The position numbers were made by a program, and so were the translations under genes. This document shows, piece by piece, positions 1 to 9,487 of a DNA stretch of 64,000 nucleotides; the stretch's first letter is position 1; each line of letters begins with the position of its first letter. The notes under the pieces are model-generated. The model had not been told where the DNA came from and did not search any database. It saw nothing but the letters and a program-made list of their open reading frames with translations. The DNA is taken from the NCBI GenBank assembly GCA_002245855.1, contig NOUX01000001.1, forward strand, positions 372,001-436,000. The letters are read 5' to 3'. Origin of the DNA: Sphingobacterium cellulitidis (GTDB lineage Bacteria; Bacteroidota; Bacteroidia; Sphingobacteriales; Sphingobacteriaceae).

Positions 1-518
1 GGTTTGGGCTAACCATGGCTGAGGCCATGTATCTGAACATACCTGTCATTGCGACCGACTATTCAGGAAATAAGGATTTTATGAACACCAATAATGGATT
101 TCTTGTTAAGTACAAGCTGGTATCTGCCGAACTTTACAACAAATTCAGCATTGCGGAGGATATGTGGGCAGAACCTGATATTGCAGACGCTGCAGAAAAA
201 ATGAAGTTTGTTTTCCATAATCCAATGGAAGCAAACAAATTAGCATCAAGAGGCAATAAGGATATACAAGAAAGAAATAGTCCAGAATATATCGGTGCAA
301 AAATGAGGGCCCGTTTAAATTTCATTCAAAACAACCTTCTCAAAAAAGGGTCAGGTAAAGATTTGTTGCAAGAAATTTCAAAACAAAAAATAGAAATTTC
401 TTTATTGAATGATAAGTTGGAATCGATTAAAAATCTGCCTTACATACAAATGAAAGTCAAATTCAAAAATTTCAAAAATCGATATCTGGGAAAAGATAAA
501 AAGTACATTTGGGAATAA
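1..518 (+). CDS. Glycosyltransferase family 4, C-terminal part (cut by window edge)
   Basis: The open frame runs in from the left edge (F-G-L-T precede the first Met at 15), so the true start lies outside the window. The visible start of the fragment matches the conserved donor-binding end of GT4/GT1 retaining glycosyltransferases: FGLTMAEAM, then NIPVIATDYSGNKDFM, where the Glu of the E-x7-E motif normally sits. About 170 residues remain, including a charged, helix-rich C-terminus. It faces two minus-strand GT2 genes, which points to a polysaccharide, O-antigen or exopolysaccharide locus. The sugar and acceptor cannot be told from this fragment. Confidence 0.85.
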   Translation, partial: FGLTMAEAMYLNIPVIATDYSGNKDFMNTNNGFLVKYKLVSAELYNKFSIAEDMWAEPDIADAAEKMKFVFHNPMEANKLASRGNKDIQERNSPEYIGAKMRARLNFIQNNLLKKGSGKDLLQEISKQKIEISLLNDKLESIKNLPYIQMKVKFKNFKNRYLGKDKKYIWE

Positions 519-523
519 AAACC

Positions 524-1213
524 CTAAAAGATTTTATCATAATAGGCATTTTGTTGCTCTTGTTTATTTATCTCTTTTTTATGAATAATAGCAAACTCAT
601 AGCCTTTACCTTTTAACCGTCCCATTTTTTTATAACCGGTCAAAACCTCATGAACTTTATTGCGCCACTTAATTGGATAATCGGTTTTGAGCATTATTAT
701 CCTTGCCTGCCAGTCTGGGTAGTTAATATATCCATCTTCATTTAGTTTCCAGTTCCATTTGTTGAGATGTTCTTCTGTAATTCCTTCTACAGTATTGATC
801 CTTGGAACATTGAAACAATCGTATTTAGACTTTAACGCGAGATAACCTGGCAACTTTTCAATAAGCGAATCTGGCAACATTTCATCGGCATCAATTTGAA
901 ACAGATATTCGCATTTTGCCAATGTTATTAACTGATTTTTAAATGTAGCAAAATCTCCATTTAAATTTGACTCTGCCTTAATTATCTTATTTCCATAATT
1001 ACTTAGAATTTCGGAAACCCCCTCATCTCTTTTCGTTACATCTTGTAAGACTACGATTTCATCTTTTTGTCTAATTCTTGGAATTAAAAAATCCAATAAT
1101 TTTTTGATTTCCAATCGTTCATTACAAACCGTAATTGCATATGTGATGGAAGGACGCTTGCCAAATAAATATGAAAATATAGACACTAGAATAAATTTAT
1201 TTTTGATTAACAA
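524..1213 (-). CDS. Glycosyltransferase family 2 (WaaE/KdtX-like)
   Basis: This is a 229-residue inverting GT-A glycosyltransferase. The N-terminal strand AITVCNERLEIKKLL and the acceptor-side DxD motif (QIDADEML) match the family 2 fold, and the compact size resembles LPS-core or polysaccharide glucosyltransferases of the WaaE type. It overlaps the 3' end of the next GT2 gene by 17 nt, so the two are almost certainly co-transcribed and translationally coupled. The start at 1213 is the only Met that keeps a full N-terminus. The substrate is unknown; cell-surface glycan synthesis is inferred from the neighbours. Confidence 0.8.
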   Translation of the reverse strand: MLIKNKFILVSIFSYLFGKRPSITYAITVCNERLEIKKLLDFLIPRIRQKDEIVVLQDVTKRDEGVSEILSNYGNKIIKAESNLNGDFATFKNQLITLAKCEYLFQIDADEMLPDSLIEKLPGYLALKSKYDCFNVPRINTVEGITEEHLNKWNWKLNEDGYINYPDWQARIIMLKTDYPIKWRNKVHEVLTGYKKMGRLKGKGYEFAIIHKKEINKQEQQNAYYDKIF

Positions 1214-2381
1214 CTATTGGAAAATTCTTTTCCAAAGATCGAAAATTATTTATTTTTCCAGAAATATTCCCTGTCTTAATTTTCGAATAATCTTTAAATA
1301 GGCTTTTGATGAACTTTTTTGATTTTATTTCATTTCTTGCAATTATATCAGATAAGTCTTTTATCCGCAAGTAATCCTTCTCTATCAGTTTTCCTTCATC
1401 CAAATAGATTATTATATCATGTTTCTGGAGTTTATTTTTTGATTCCAATCTTTCACTTAAATCAATTTTTGTGGTTGTTTGAAATTTATCCACATAACTT
1501 TTTTTATCAAGATCAGAATATACTTTTGCGAAAAAAGGTTCAATTTCAGACATTCCATCGACAGTTGCATTATCGACAACGGCAACAAGGTCATATGCCT
1601 TTTTAATAGAGCTATTGGGATGGCATCTCCATTTTCTGAAAAAATTCTTAAAACTCAATTCCTCAATAGCTTTTGTCCTATTTTCAAATTCCTTGGAATA
1701 CCTAGAAGTTTTGCTGACAAAATGATAACCAATAGCTTTTGGTACAACAATAAACCTTGCATTTTGAAGATAAAACCGCATTATAAGGTCCGAGTCTTCA
1801 TAAAACATTGGATAAAACAAGGTATCAAGCCCCCCCATCTCAATTAACCATTGTCTCTCGACGCATATAAAGAAACTTTCATCATTGGTTTCAAAAGGAT
1901 TTTGTTGCTTATGAGCCTCCTCTTCAACATACTTATCAAAGCCTTCCTCATCAAAGCTCATTAAATCATTTCCAAAATCAATATTTGTTTTCCAATCTCT
2001 TTTATCACCTGCAAAAATTGGAGGCTCCACAAGCGAATAGAAGAGCACAGCATCCTTTTGCCATGATTTCACCAATTCCTCCAAAAATCCCTTACCAATT
2101 ATGATATCATTATGCAGGTAGCTAATTAGTTCTGAAGTAGATATTTCAACTCCTTTATTATAAGTGTGAGATAGTGACTTGGACTCTTCGGAATAATAAT
2201 ATTTTAAATTCTTATCATTTAAACTATCCAACCACTCATGGGTTCCATCGGTACTACCATAACTGACAAATACCACTTCGACCTCTTTATATAATTCGCG
2301 TAATCTTTTGTAGAATGACTGAGTGTAGTCTAAATTATTTTTTAATCCTACTATTAGCGATATTTTTTTTTCAAAATCCAT
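1197..2381 (-). CDS. Glycosyltransferase family 2, large form
   Basis: This 394-residue protein begins with a GT-A domain: SLIVGLKNNLDYTQSFY, then SYGSTDGTHEW, a LHNDI segment at about residue 90 in the DxD position, and MFYEDSDLIMRF where the catalytic ED usually lies. The C-terminal 130 residues are not recognisable and may be a second small domain. It is the first gene of a two-gene minus-strand operon with the WaaE-like enzyme. Its start at 2381 faces the sixA-type gene across about 130 nt of AT-rich spacer that must hold both promoters. Rhamnan, O-antigen or exopolysaccharide elongation is plausible, but nothing in the sequence fixes the sugar. Confidence 0.8.
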   Translation of the reverse strand: MDFEKKISLIVGLKNNLDYTQSFYKRLRELYKEVEVVFVSYGSTDGTHEWLDSLNDKNLKYYYSEESKSLSHTYNKGVEISTSELISYLHNDIIIGKGFLEELVKSWQKDAVLFYSLVEPPIFAGDKRDWKTNIDFGNDLMSFDEEGFDKYVEEEAHKQQNPFETNDESFFICVERQWLIEMGGLDTLFYPMFYEDSDLIMRFYLQNARFIVVPKAIGYHFVSKTSRYSKEFENRTKAIEELSFKNFFRKWRCHPNSSIKKAYDLVAVVDNATVDGMSEIEPFFAKVYSDLDKKSYVDKFQTTTKIDLSERLESKNKLQKHDIIIYLDEGKLIEKDYLRIKDLSDIIARNEIKSKKFIKSLFKDYSKIKTGNISGKINNFRSLEKNFPIVVNQK

Positions 2382-2515
2382 TTTATTTATTAACCAGTAC
2401 CACTATTTTCAACGAAGTTAATAAACATCTGTCAAAATACTATTTCTTAACAATTTCAGAACGATTTATTAATTATTAAATTTTTATCTTGTATACCTTA
2501 CAAGCTAATAACATC

Positions 2516-3001
2516 ATGAATACACTATACCTTATCAGACACGCCAAGGCTGAAGAACATACTTTTACGAAGGATGATTTTGACAGAGATTTACAGAAGA
2601 AAGGTCGCGAAAGAGCACATCGCATTGCAGAAGAGCTAAAGAAAACGCTTCAAATTGATGATAAAACCCTAGTGATTTCCTCCACAGCAAACCGCGCTAT
2701 TCAAACTGCTGAGATATTTTGTGAGGTATTAAATTATCCGAAGGATGCAATCCAACAAACGAGGGAAATTTATGAAGCCCACTTTATGGACATTCTAAAG
2801 GTTATCAATACTGTAGCTGACAAATATGATACTTTATTAGTATTTGGACATAATCCAGGACTTTCGAATTTGACGAACTATTTAAGTCATTCGGAAATCG
2901 AACTTGCGACTTCAAATGCTTCTATATTGCAATTGGAAGATGATTTAACCTTTAAAATGCTTGCTGGCGGAACTGCAAAGCTGGTAGGGATTTTAAAATA
3001 A
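2516..3001 (+). CDS. SixA-type phosphohistidine phosphatase (histidine phosphatase superfamily)
   Basis: The start is placed at ATG 2516, because the sequence from there (NTLYLIRHAKAE) begins exactly with the RHG motif; the upstream TTG at 2489 only adds an unconserved tail. The 161-residue length fits SixA. Visible active-site features are R8-H9 and the second His in FGHNPGLSNL. Family members remove phosphate from phosphohistidine or small phospho-compounds in the cytoplasm. The gene heads a tight plus-strand group with the YyaL-like gene (21-nt gap) and the slyD-like gene (20-nt gap). A role linked to these partners is not established. Confidence 0.85.
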   Translation: MNTLYLIRHAKAEEHTFTKDDFDRDLQKKGRERAHRIAEELKKTLQIDDKTLVISSTANRAIQTAEIFCEVLNYPKDAIQQTREIYEAHFMDILKVINTVADKYDTLLVFGHNPGLSNLTNYLSHSEIELATSNASILQLEDDLTFKMLAGGTAKLVGILK

Positions 3002-3022
3002 TAGTTTTTACCTTCGTATGTT

Positions 3023-5032
3023 ATGGCAAACAAACTACAAGGTGAAAACTCCCCCTATTTAAAGCAACATGAACATAATCCTGTCCATTGGTTTCCATGG
3101 TCAGAGGAGGCATTAAATAAAGCAAAGGCTGAGAATAAATTAATTATTGTGAGCATTGGTTATTCAGCATGCCATTGGTGTCATGTTATGGAAAGGGAAA
3201 GCTTCGAAAACGATGCTATTGCTCAAACCATGAATAAGTTCTTTGTATCGATAAAAGTTGATCGTGAGGAACGACCTGATATTGATCAGATATACATGAT
3301 AGCAGTACAACTGATGACGAATTCAGGAGGATGGCCATTGAATTGTATTTGTTTACCAGATGGAAGGCCTATCTATGGTGGAACTTATTTCAAACCTCAG
3401 GATTGGCAGCAGGTTTTGTTACAAATAGCCCAAATGTGGGAAGAAAAACCTGAAGTTGCTATAGAATATGCTGAACGCCTTACCCAAGGCATTAAACAAG
3501 CCGAAAAACTCCCTATTCAAAGTATTCCCGAACAATATAAATTAGAAGATATTCTTCAAGTTGTAGAACCCTGGAAAGAACAATTTGATGGTAAAAATGG
3601 CGGATATTTCCGTGAACCTAAGTTTCCTTTGCCAAACAATTGGATATTCTTCCTACGCTATGGCTTTCTTAATCATGATCAAGAAGTTTTAAACCATGTC
3701 CATTTCACTTTAGAAAAGATGGCTAATGGCGGTATTTATGATCAAATAGGCGGCGGATTTGCGAGATATTCAGTAGATGGCCGTTGGCATGTTCCTCATT
3801 TTGAGAAGATGCTTTATGATAATGGACAATTACTGAGTTTATATAGCGAGGCTTATCAGAACAGACCTTCTACCTTGTATAAAAATGTCGTAGAAGAAAC
3901 TATAGCATGGGCTGAACGGGAAATGTTAGATTCGAACGGCGGTTTCTATTCTGCCCTTGATGCTGATTCGGAAGGTGTGGAAGGAAAATTCTACACTTTT
4001 GAAGATCAAGAATTCGATTTCCTAGGTGCGGATGCAGAACTGGCTCGGAATTATTTCAACATCAAAAAAAGTGGTAACTGGACCGAGGAGCAAATCAATA
4101 TTCCTTTTGTTAGTTCAGAAGATCAGGAACTCATAAAAGAGGCTGGATATACGGAAGAAGAATGGCAAAGCCATTTAAAAGAGATCAAAGCAAAGTTGTT
4201 AAACTACCGTAGTAAGAGAATTCGTCCGGGCTTAGATCATAAACAATTAACGACCTGGAATTCTCTTTTTTTAAAAGGGCTGGTTGATGCCTATCGAACC
4301 TTCAATAATAATCATTATTTGGACTTGGCAAAGGCTGTTGCAGGATTCATCGAAGAGCTTTGTTGCCAAAATGGCAGACTTCTTCACCAGCCGTCAGATA
4401 AGAATAGAACAATTTTCGGTTTTTTGGATGATTATGCATTTACCATCGAGGCTTATATTGCATTATATGAAGCTACCTTCGAGGAAGATTGGTTGAATAA
4501 AGCAAAATCCTATTCAGAGTTAGCAATAGAGCAGTTTTTTGATTCCCAGGAGGGCATATTCTATTATAGTGCTGCAGACGCTGAAGTACTAATTACTCGC
4601 AAAAGTGAGATTATGGACAATGTAATCCCTGCTTCTTCATCGACTTTCGTTCGTTGTTTATTTAAACTCGGCGTATTATTTGATAATAGTAGGTACACGG
4701 AAATTGCAGAGAGAGTTTTTGCAAACGTATTTCCACATATTAAATCTTATGGTTCGGCTTATTCAAATTGGGCAATCCAACTATTAGAATTACATTTTGG
4801 GCTTTGGGAAATCGCTATCACGGGCGAGGATGCCAAGAGCTGGCGAGAGGAACTCGATCAATATTATATTCCTAACAAAATCACTTTGGGAGGAACAAAA
4901 AGCAGTCTTCCTTTGTTAGAGCATAAAAACCCTGCGGATGCCAAAGCATACCTTTGTCAGAATAAGACTTGTAGTCTTCCGCAGTCATCAATATCAAATA
5001 TTATAGAATTAATAAATAATAAACAGGGATAG
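3023..5032 (+). CDS. Thioredoxin-domain protein of the YyaL/SSP411 (DUF255) family
   Basis: This 669-residue protein has an N-terminal DUF255 thioredoxin-like domain (about 1-165) with the hallmark [10 protein letters not shown], placing the redox CxxC at C50/C53. The conserved [13 protein letters not shown] segment follows. The rest is an (alpha/alpha)6-barrel region like those of N-acylglucosamine 2-epimerases, with the [17 protein letters not shown] block. There is no signal peptide, so it is probably cytoplasmic. The family is conserved from bacteria to man (SPATA20), but its reaction is not settled. It sits between sixA and slyD homologues in one likely operon. Confidence 0.9.
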   Translation: MANKLQGENSPYLKQHEHNPVHWFPWSEEALNKAKAENKLIIVSIGYSACHWCHVMERESFENDAIAQTMNKFFVSIKVDREERPDIDQIYMIAVQLMTNSGGWPLNCICLPDGRPIYGGTYFKPQDWQQVLLQIAQMWEEKPEVAIEYAERLTQGIKQAEKLPIQSIPEQYKLEDILQVVEPWKEQFDGKNGGYFREPKFPLPNNWIFFLRYGFLNHDQEVLNHVHFTLEKMANGGIYDQIGGGFARYSVDGRWHVPHFEKMLYDNGQLLSLYSEAYQNRPSTLYKNVVEETIAWAEREMLDSNGGFYSALDADSEGVEGKFYTFEDQEFDFLGADAELARNYFNIKKSGNWTEEQINIPFVSSEDQELIKEAGYTEEEWQSHLKEIKAKLLNYRSKRIRPGLDHKQLTTWNSLFLKGLVDAYRTFNNNHYLDLAKAVAGFIEELCCQNGRLLHQPSDKNRTIFGFLDDYAFTIEAYIALYEATFEEDWLNKAKSYSELAIEQFFDSQEGIFYYSAADAEVLITRKSEIMDNVIPASSSTFVRCLFKLGVLFDNSRYTEIAERVFANVFPHIKSYGSAYSNWAIQLLELHFGLWEIAITGEDAKSWREELDQYYIPNKITLGGTKSSLPLLEHKNPADAKAYLCQNKTCSLPQSSISNIIELINNKQG

Positions 5033-5052
5033 GTTCCCACAATCTAATCAGA

Positions 5053-5553
5053 ATGGCAGTAGAAAACAACAATGTAGTAACATTGAATTACGTACTTCAT
5101 ACAATTGAAGATAACGGTGAAAAAACATTTGTAGAGCAAACAACAACTGAAAATCCTTTAACATTTTTATATGGTGTAGGCATGATGCTTCCTAAATTTG
5201 AAGAAAATATTGCTGGTTTAGCTGCTGGTGATAAAAAATCATTCGAATTAGAGGCTGCTGATGCTTATGGCGAACGCGATGAGCGTGCAATTGCACAATT
5301 ACCGGCAGACATGTTTAAAGAAACTGGTCTTCCTCCAGTAGGTGAGGTTCTTCCATTACAAGACAACCAAGGAAATCAATTCCGCGCTGTAGTAGTAGAA
5401 GTAACTCCTGAGGCAGTTGTTGCTGACTTAAACCACCCAATGGCTGGAAAGAAATTAAACTTCGATATCGAAATCTTAAATACTCGTGAAGCAACTCCTG
5501 AAGAATTATCTCATGGTCATGCTCATGGTGCTGATGGTAACGAAGGTCACTAA
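5053..5553 (+). CDS. slyD: SlyD-like FKBP-type peptidyl-prolyl cis-trans isomerase
   Basis: This is a 166-residue protein with a split FKBP domain: the N-terminal strand VVTLNYVLHTIEDNGE, the PLTFLYGVGMMLPKFEENIAGL flap, and then an inserted IF chaperone domain around AYGERDERAIAQLP. That arrangement is SlyD-like rather than simple FKBP. The C-terminus is His-rich (SHGHAHGADGNEGH), as expected for the nickel-binding tail, though shorter than in E. coli. It likely assists proline-limited folding in the cytoplasm. It is the last gene before a strong intrinsic terminator, in an operon starting at 2516. Confidence 0.88.
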   Translation: MAVENNNVVTLNYVLHTIEDNGEKTFVEQTTTENPLTFLYGVGMMLPKFEENIAGLAAGDKKSFELEAADAYGERDERAIAQLPADMFKETGLPPVGEVLPLQDNQGNQFRAVVVEVTPEAVVADLNHPMAGKKLNFDIEILNTREATPEELSHGHAHGADGNEGH

Positions 5554-5571
5554 GAAACACTACACAACAAC

Positions 5572-5610
5572 AAAAAAGGTCGCTGAGGAATTCCTCAGCG
5601 ACCTTTTTTT
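5572..5610 (+). terminator. Strong intrinsic terminator after slyD
   Basis: A perfect inverted repeat (AAGGTCGCTGAGG, 4-nt AATT centre, then its complement) is followed by seven T residues. A-tracts on the left side make it potentially active in both directions. It closes the sixA-yyaL-slyD group. Confidence 0.92.
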
Positions 5611-5765
5611 ATTAGCTCCAAAAGAACTTAATAAAAGGAGTTCTCTACTACCCCTCCGTTTTAAAAACTAACACTCCATTTCATTTACTGTTTTTCTTAA
5701 TATTAAACTCCAAATTACAGATGTCAGCCGTCTTTTCTTTATATTAGTTAAAATTCCTAAACCTT

Positions 5766-7235
5766 ATGAATATCAAACTTTCACTATTTCTGATCTTTAG
5801 TGTCCTGTTAAATACGGCCTTTGCACAAAAGAACACATCCAAACCCAATATTATCCTTGTTTTTATGGATGACCTTGGATATGGTGATCTTGGAGTAACA
5901 GGGGCATTAGGTTATCAGACAACAACGCTGGATAAAATGGCGAATACGGGAATTCGGTTTACCAATTTCTTGGTTCCGCAAGCTGTTTGTTCTGCTTCAA
6001 GGTCAGCATTGTTAACTGGAAATTATCCGAACAGAATGGGAATCAGTGGGGCATTTATGCCAAAGACCGGAGTGGGGCTTAATCCAGATGAGGTTACCAT
6101 GGCGGAAATGCTTAAAAGCAAAGGCTATGCGACTCAAATTATCGGGAAATGGCATTTAGGAAGTGAACCGGAATTTCTACCAACCAAGCAAGGCTTTGAC
6201 TCCTATTATGGAATCCCTTATTCAAACGATATGTGGCCAGTAGGATTTGATGGAAAACCAGCAAAACCAGATAGTTATGTTGCAAAATATCCTGTTTTAC
6301 CATTATTGAAAATAAAAGAAGGTCAAAATATTCCGGATACGGTTATGAAAATAAACAACCTGGAAGATCAAGCTTTACTAACTGAAGCCTATACCAAGGA
6401 AGCGATTGATTTCATCACAAACAACAAGAAGAAACCTTTCTTTTTATATCTGGCGCATAGCATGACGCATGTTCCTATTGCAGCTTCCAAAAAGTTCCGA
6501 GGAACCTCGGAACAAGGACTTTTTGGCGATGTTATGCATGAAATCGATGATTCCATGCGACAAATCTTGGATGCCCTAAAAGCAAATGGGTTGAGGGACA
6601 ATAGCATTGTAATCTTCACGAGTGATAATGGTCCTTGGCTAAACTTCGGAAATCATAATGGCTCTTCAGGGGGATTTAGAGAAGGAAAAGGGGCCAGCTG
6701 GGAAGGTGGTCAACGCGTGCCTTGTATCGTTTATTGGCCAAGTAAAATCAAAGAAGGTCGTATCAATAATAACCTGACAAGTAGCATGGATATTTTTGCA
6801 ACCATCGCAGAAATCACCAATTACTCTGAACATCCCAATCAAATTGATGGGATTAGTTTCCTATCACAAATTAATGATCCGAAAGCTGAAGCATCCAGAA
6901 AATCAATGTATTACTACTATAACCAAAATGATTTAGAGGCCGTTCGTTTTGAAAACTGGAAGTTAGTTTTTCCTCACAAATCGAGATCCTATGAAGGGGT
7001 GCTTCCTGGAAATGACGGTTTTGGGGGTAAATACAACGAACTTGAAGTTAAAACCATGGAACTCTATGACCTTCGTCGAGATCCAGGAGAACGATATAAT
7101 GTCATTGAGCAAAATCCGGAAATCTTGGAGAAGTTATTGGAAATCGCGGATGAAGCCCGCAAGGATCTAGGTGATAATCTAACGAAATCAGAAGGTCAAA
7201 ATCGCAGACCTTTAGGTCGGATTAATAAGAATTAA
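5766..7235 (+). CDS. Secreted arylsulfatase-type sulfatase (S1 family)
   Basis: This 489-residue protein has a signal peptide (residues 1-20, ending AFA-Q), so it is periplasmic or exported. The alkaline-phosphatase-superfamily metal site begins with FMDDLGYGDLG (D35, D36). The formylglycine site is C75 in VCSASRSALLTG, that is C-x-A-x-R rather than the C-x-P-x-R preferred by aerobic FGE. Further family blocks are GKWHLG and the metal-binding FTSDNGP. It probably hydrolyses a sulfate ester on a glycan or small molecule; the substrate class cannot be told. No sulfatase maturase is present in the window, and the gene stands alone between two terminating neighbours. Confidence 0.9.
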   Translation: MNIKLSLFLIFSVLLNTAFAQKNTSKPNIILVFMDDLGYGDLGVTGALGYQTTTLDKMANTGIRFTNFLVPQAVCSASRSALLTGNYPNRMGISGAFMPKTGVGLNPDEVTMAEMLKSKGYATQIIGKWHLGSEPEFLPTKQGFDSYYGIPYSNDMWPVGFDGKPAKPDSYVAKYPVLPLLKIKEGQNIPDTVMKINNLEDQALLTEAYTKEAIDFITNNKKKPFFLYLAHSMTHVPIAASKKFRGTSEQGLFGDVMHEIDDSMRQILDALKANGLRDNSIVIFTSDNGPWLNFGNHNGSSGGFREGKGASWEGGQRVPCIVYWPSKIKEGRINNNLTSSMDIFATIAEITNYSEHPNQIDGISFLSQINDPKAEASRKSMYYYYNQNDLEAVRFENWKLVFPHKSRSYEGVLPGNDGFGGKYNELEVKTMELYDLRRDPGERYNVIEQNPEILEKLLEIADEARKDLGDNLTKSEGQNRRPLGRINKN

Positions 7236-7242
7236 CAGCATT

Positions 7243-7908
7243 TTAAAGCTTGGTTGCTCTCAACATTTCACGTTTCCCGGGAGCACCAGGCGCTTTTTCA
7301 ATCGTGAAGCCAATGGCCTTCATCGCTCTTTTCAAGTTCCCCGTAATCGCATAAGTCACAAATACCCCTCCTGCCTTTAAGAACTGACACACATGAGCCA
7401 AAGTCTCAGGAGTCCACATCTCAGGTTGGTGTATCTCTGCAAAGGCATCAAAATAGATCACATCGAAGCGTTGCTCTGTAGTGAAATCCATTACTTTCTG
7501 ATGAGCAATCGTTAAGTAGGTCTTTTCACCCATATCAACTTGAGAATCTATAGCTTTCGAGTAATTCTGAACGAAATTATCCCAAACTTGCTGCGAAACA
7601 TATTGATCATATTCAGATTGCTGGATCAAATTCTCAGCCAAAGGAAAGGCTTCGATGCCAACATAATTTACTTCAATATCGTTTTTTGAACAGTAATCGG
7701 CGGTCATCAAGAAATTCAAGCCTGTTCCAAAACCAATCTCTAAAACAGCTGCCGACTGGCTAGACTCCTTTTCTAACCAAAATCGCAATCCCGTATTTAA
7801 AAAAACATGAATACTTTCCTGATGGGCACCATGTTTGGAATGATAGTGTTCACCAACCTCTGCATGATACAAAGTTTTTGAGCCATCTGCTGTTTTAACG
7901 AATTCCAT
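7243..7908 (-). CDS. mnmD: tRNA 5-methylaminomethyl-2-thiouridine methyltransferase MnmD
   Basis: This 221-residue SAM-dependent methyltransferase of the DUF752 family corresponds to the N-terminal half of E. coli MnmC. The SAM loop is VLEIGFGTGLNFL (residues 55-67), and the family-specific DVIYFDAFAEIHQPEMWTPE block follows. It lacks the FAD-dependent MnmC1 oxidase half, as is usual in Bacteroidota, and so should only carry out the last methylation at the wobble uridine of certain tRNAs. It converges with the sulfatase gene (7-nt gap). A -7 like TAGATTTG lies just upstream on the minus strand. Confidence 0.9.
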   Translation of the reverse strand: MEFVKTADGSKTLYHAEVGEHYHSKHGAHQESIHVFLNTGLRFWLEKESSQSAAVLEIGFGTGLNFLMTADYCSKNDIEVNYVGIEAFPLAENLIQQSEYDQYVSQQVWDNFVQNYSKAIDSQVDMGEKTYLTIAHQKVMDFTTEQRFDVIYFDAFAEIHQPEMWTPETLAHVCQFLKAGGVFVTYAITGNLKRAMKAIGFTIEKAPGAPGKREMLRATKL

Positions 7909-7921
7909 TATATATTTTTGG

Positions 7922-7929
7922 CAAATCTA
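7922..7929 (-). promoter_or_regulatory. Possible -7 promoter element for mnmD
   Basis: On the minus strand this reads TAGATTTG, a match to the Bacteroidota TAnnTTTG box, 13 nt before the mnmD start. No good -33 TTTG was found at the normal 19-21 nt distance, so the call rests on one element only. Confidence 0.35.
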
Positions 7930-7968
7930 AAATAAAAACAAGTATTTTAGCTTGAACAAATTACTTAA

Positions 7969-9201
7969 ATGAAAGAAATTTTAAAAAATTACGGAAGTAT
8001 CATCTTACTTCTGATAGGTATTACCATCGGTAGTCTTGTTGGAATATTCCTACCTCAAATGGTAGATTTCCTAAAGCCCATTGGTGATATTTTCTTAAAT
8101 CTACTCTTCGTTTCAGTCATCCCGCTTTTGTTTTTTGCGATTTCCTCCTCCATTGCGAATATTGAGGATAGCAACAAATTAGGTAAAACCATTGGGGTTA
8201 TGACAGCGGTTTTTATAGGAACTATTGTCATTGCTGCAGTAGCTACAATCGCCGGTTTATGGGCATTCCCGGTAACAGCGATTTCCGATGGTTCTGCTGT
8301 GAATGAAGCTCTTTCCACAAATGCCAATGAAACCTGGGGCGACCGTATCGTTCGTTTCTTGACAGTTGATGAGTTTGCTAACCTACTTTCCAGAAAAAAT
8401 ATCCTTGCTTTCGTCATCTTCGCATTGCTTGTTGGAACAGCAACGCGTAAATCAGGCGAAATGGGTAAGCAGTTTACAGCTTTCCTGAATGCAGGGAATA
8501 AGGTGATGGAAAACCTACTTATCCTAGTGATGAAAGCTGGACCAATTGGTTTAGGAGCTTATTTTGCTTATCAGGTTAAAACTTTGGGACCTGAGTTATT
8601 CGGTTTCTATGCAAAACCTTTAGGTTTCTACTATGGCTTTGGAATCGTGTTTTTCCTGGTATTCTTCAGCATTTATGCCTTTGTTGCAAAGGGATCTTCA
8701 GGTGTAAAATCTTACTGGAAACATAATATATCGCCATCATTAACTGCAATCAGTACCTGTAGTAGCTTAGCAACTTTACCAGCTAATCTAATTGCATCCA
8801 ACCGAATTGGTATCCCCAAAGAAATCTCATCTATCGTAGTTCCATTGGGAAATACCTTGTATAAAAATGGTTCAGCCATATCATCCATATTAAAAATCTA
8901 TGTGGCCTTCTCAATCCTAGGTTGGGATTTCTTCGAACCTTCCACATTGATTACTGCGGTGGGTATTACGGTTTTGGTATCGATGGTTGCCGGAGGTATT
9001 CCTAACGGAGGATTTATTGGAGAAATGTTGATGATTTCAATCTACGGAATTCCAAACGAAGCCGTTCCATCCATCTTGATTATTGGAGCTTTGGTAGACC
9101 CATTAGCCACAGTTTTAAATGCTACTGGAGATACAGTTGCTGCTATGTTGGTTACCAGATTCTCCGGGGAGAAGTTTAATCCGGAACAGGCTGAAGCATA
9201 A
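7969..9201 (+). CDS. Dicarboxylate/amino acid:cation symporter (DAACS/SDF family)
   Basis: This 410-residue inner-membrane transporter has about eight hydrophobic segments plus the two re-entrant hairpins of the GltPh fold. Diagnostic pieces are SPSLTAISTCSSLATLP (serine-rich hairpin 1), GNTLYKNGSAISSI, PNGGFIGEM, and DPLATVLNATGDTVAAML, which carries the conserved sodium and substrate Asp residues. It should take up C4-dicarboxylates, glutamate/aspartate or neutral amino acids with sodium or protons; which one is undecided. The gene is monocistronic: divergent from mnmD and followed by a hairpin and a long spacer. Confidence 0.9.
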   Translation: MKEILKNYGSIILLLIGITIGSLVGIFLPQMVDFLKPIGDIFLNLLFVSVIPLLFFAISSSIANIEDSNKLGKTIGVMTAVFIGTIVIAAVATIAGLWAFPVTAISDGSAVNEALSTNANETWGDRIVRFLTVDEFANLLSRKNILAFVIFALLVGTATRKSGEMGKQFTAFLNAGNKVMENLLILVMKAGPIGLGAYFAYQVKTLGPELFGFYAKPLGFYYGFGIVFFLVFFSIYAFVAKGSSGVKSYWKHNISPSLTAISTCSSLATLPANLIASNRIGIPKEISSIVVPLGNTLYKNGSAISSILKIYVAFSILGWDFFEPSTLITAVGITVLVSMVAGGIPNGGFIGEMLMISIYGIPNEAVPSILIIGALVDPLATVLNATGDTVAAMLVTRFSGEKFNPEQAEA

Positions 9202-9224
9202 CGACAAAAAGAAAAAACTAATGT

Positions 9225-9266
9225 TAAGAAGCTCCTTCAAACTATCTGATTTGAAGGAGCTTCTTA
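9225..9266 (+). terminator. Long inverted repeat after the symporter (probable terminator, weak U-tract)
   Basis: A 17-nt arm TAAGAAGCTCCTTCAAA and its exact complement are separated by eight bases. Only a short run of T follows (AATTTG), so it may work as a 3'-end stabiliser or a weak terminator. The remaining spacer up to 9487 contains no gene and holds the ccmE promoter. Confidence 0.65.
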
Positions 9267-9430
9267 ATTTGAATCACTAATATTACAATCCTTTTACAGT
9301 CAACATCCAGTAAGACAAACTGAAACGATTTGAATAAAAACCCATAACACACTAATAAACAACGTTATACCATATTAAACCATTGTTAACTAGAACCATT
9401 CTAAATAATTCAATTTCTTTGTTAAATTCA

Positions 9431-9458
9431 TTGCTTGCCCTAGTATTTCGTAATTTTG
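9431..9458 (+). promoter_or_regulatory. Promoter of the ccmE-ccmF group
   Basis: An exact -7 element TAATTTTG (9451-9458) follows a TTG at 9431-9433, a spacing of 17 nt. This fits the Bacteroidota primary sigma factor pattern with a short spacer. Transcription would start near 9465, about 23 nt before the ccmE ATG. Confidence 0.55.
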
Positions 9459-9487
9459 CATTTGGTTAATATTATATTCACAAAGAG

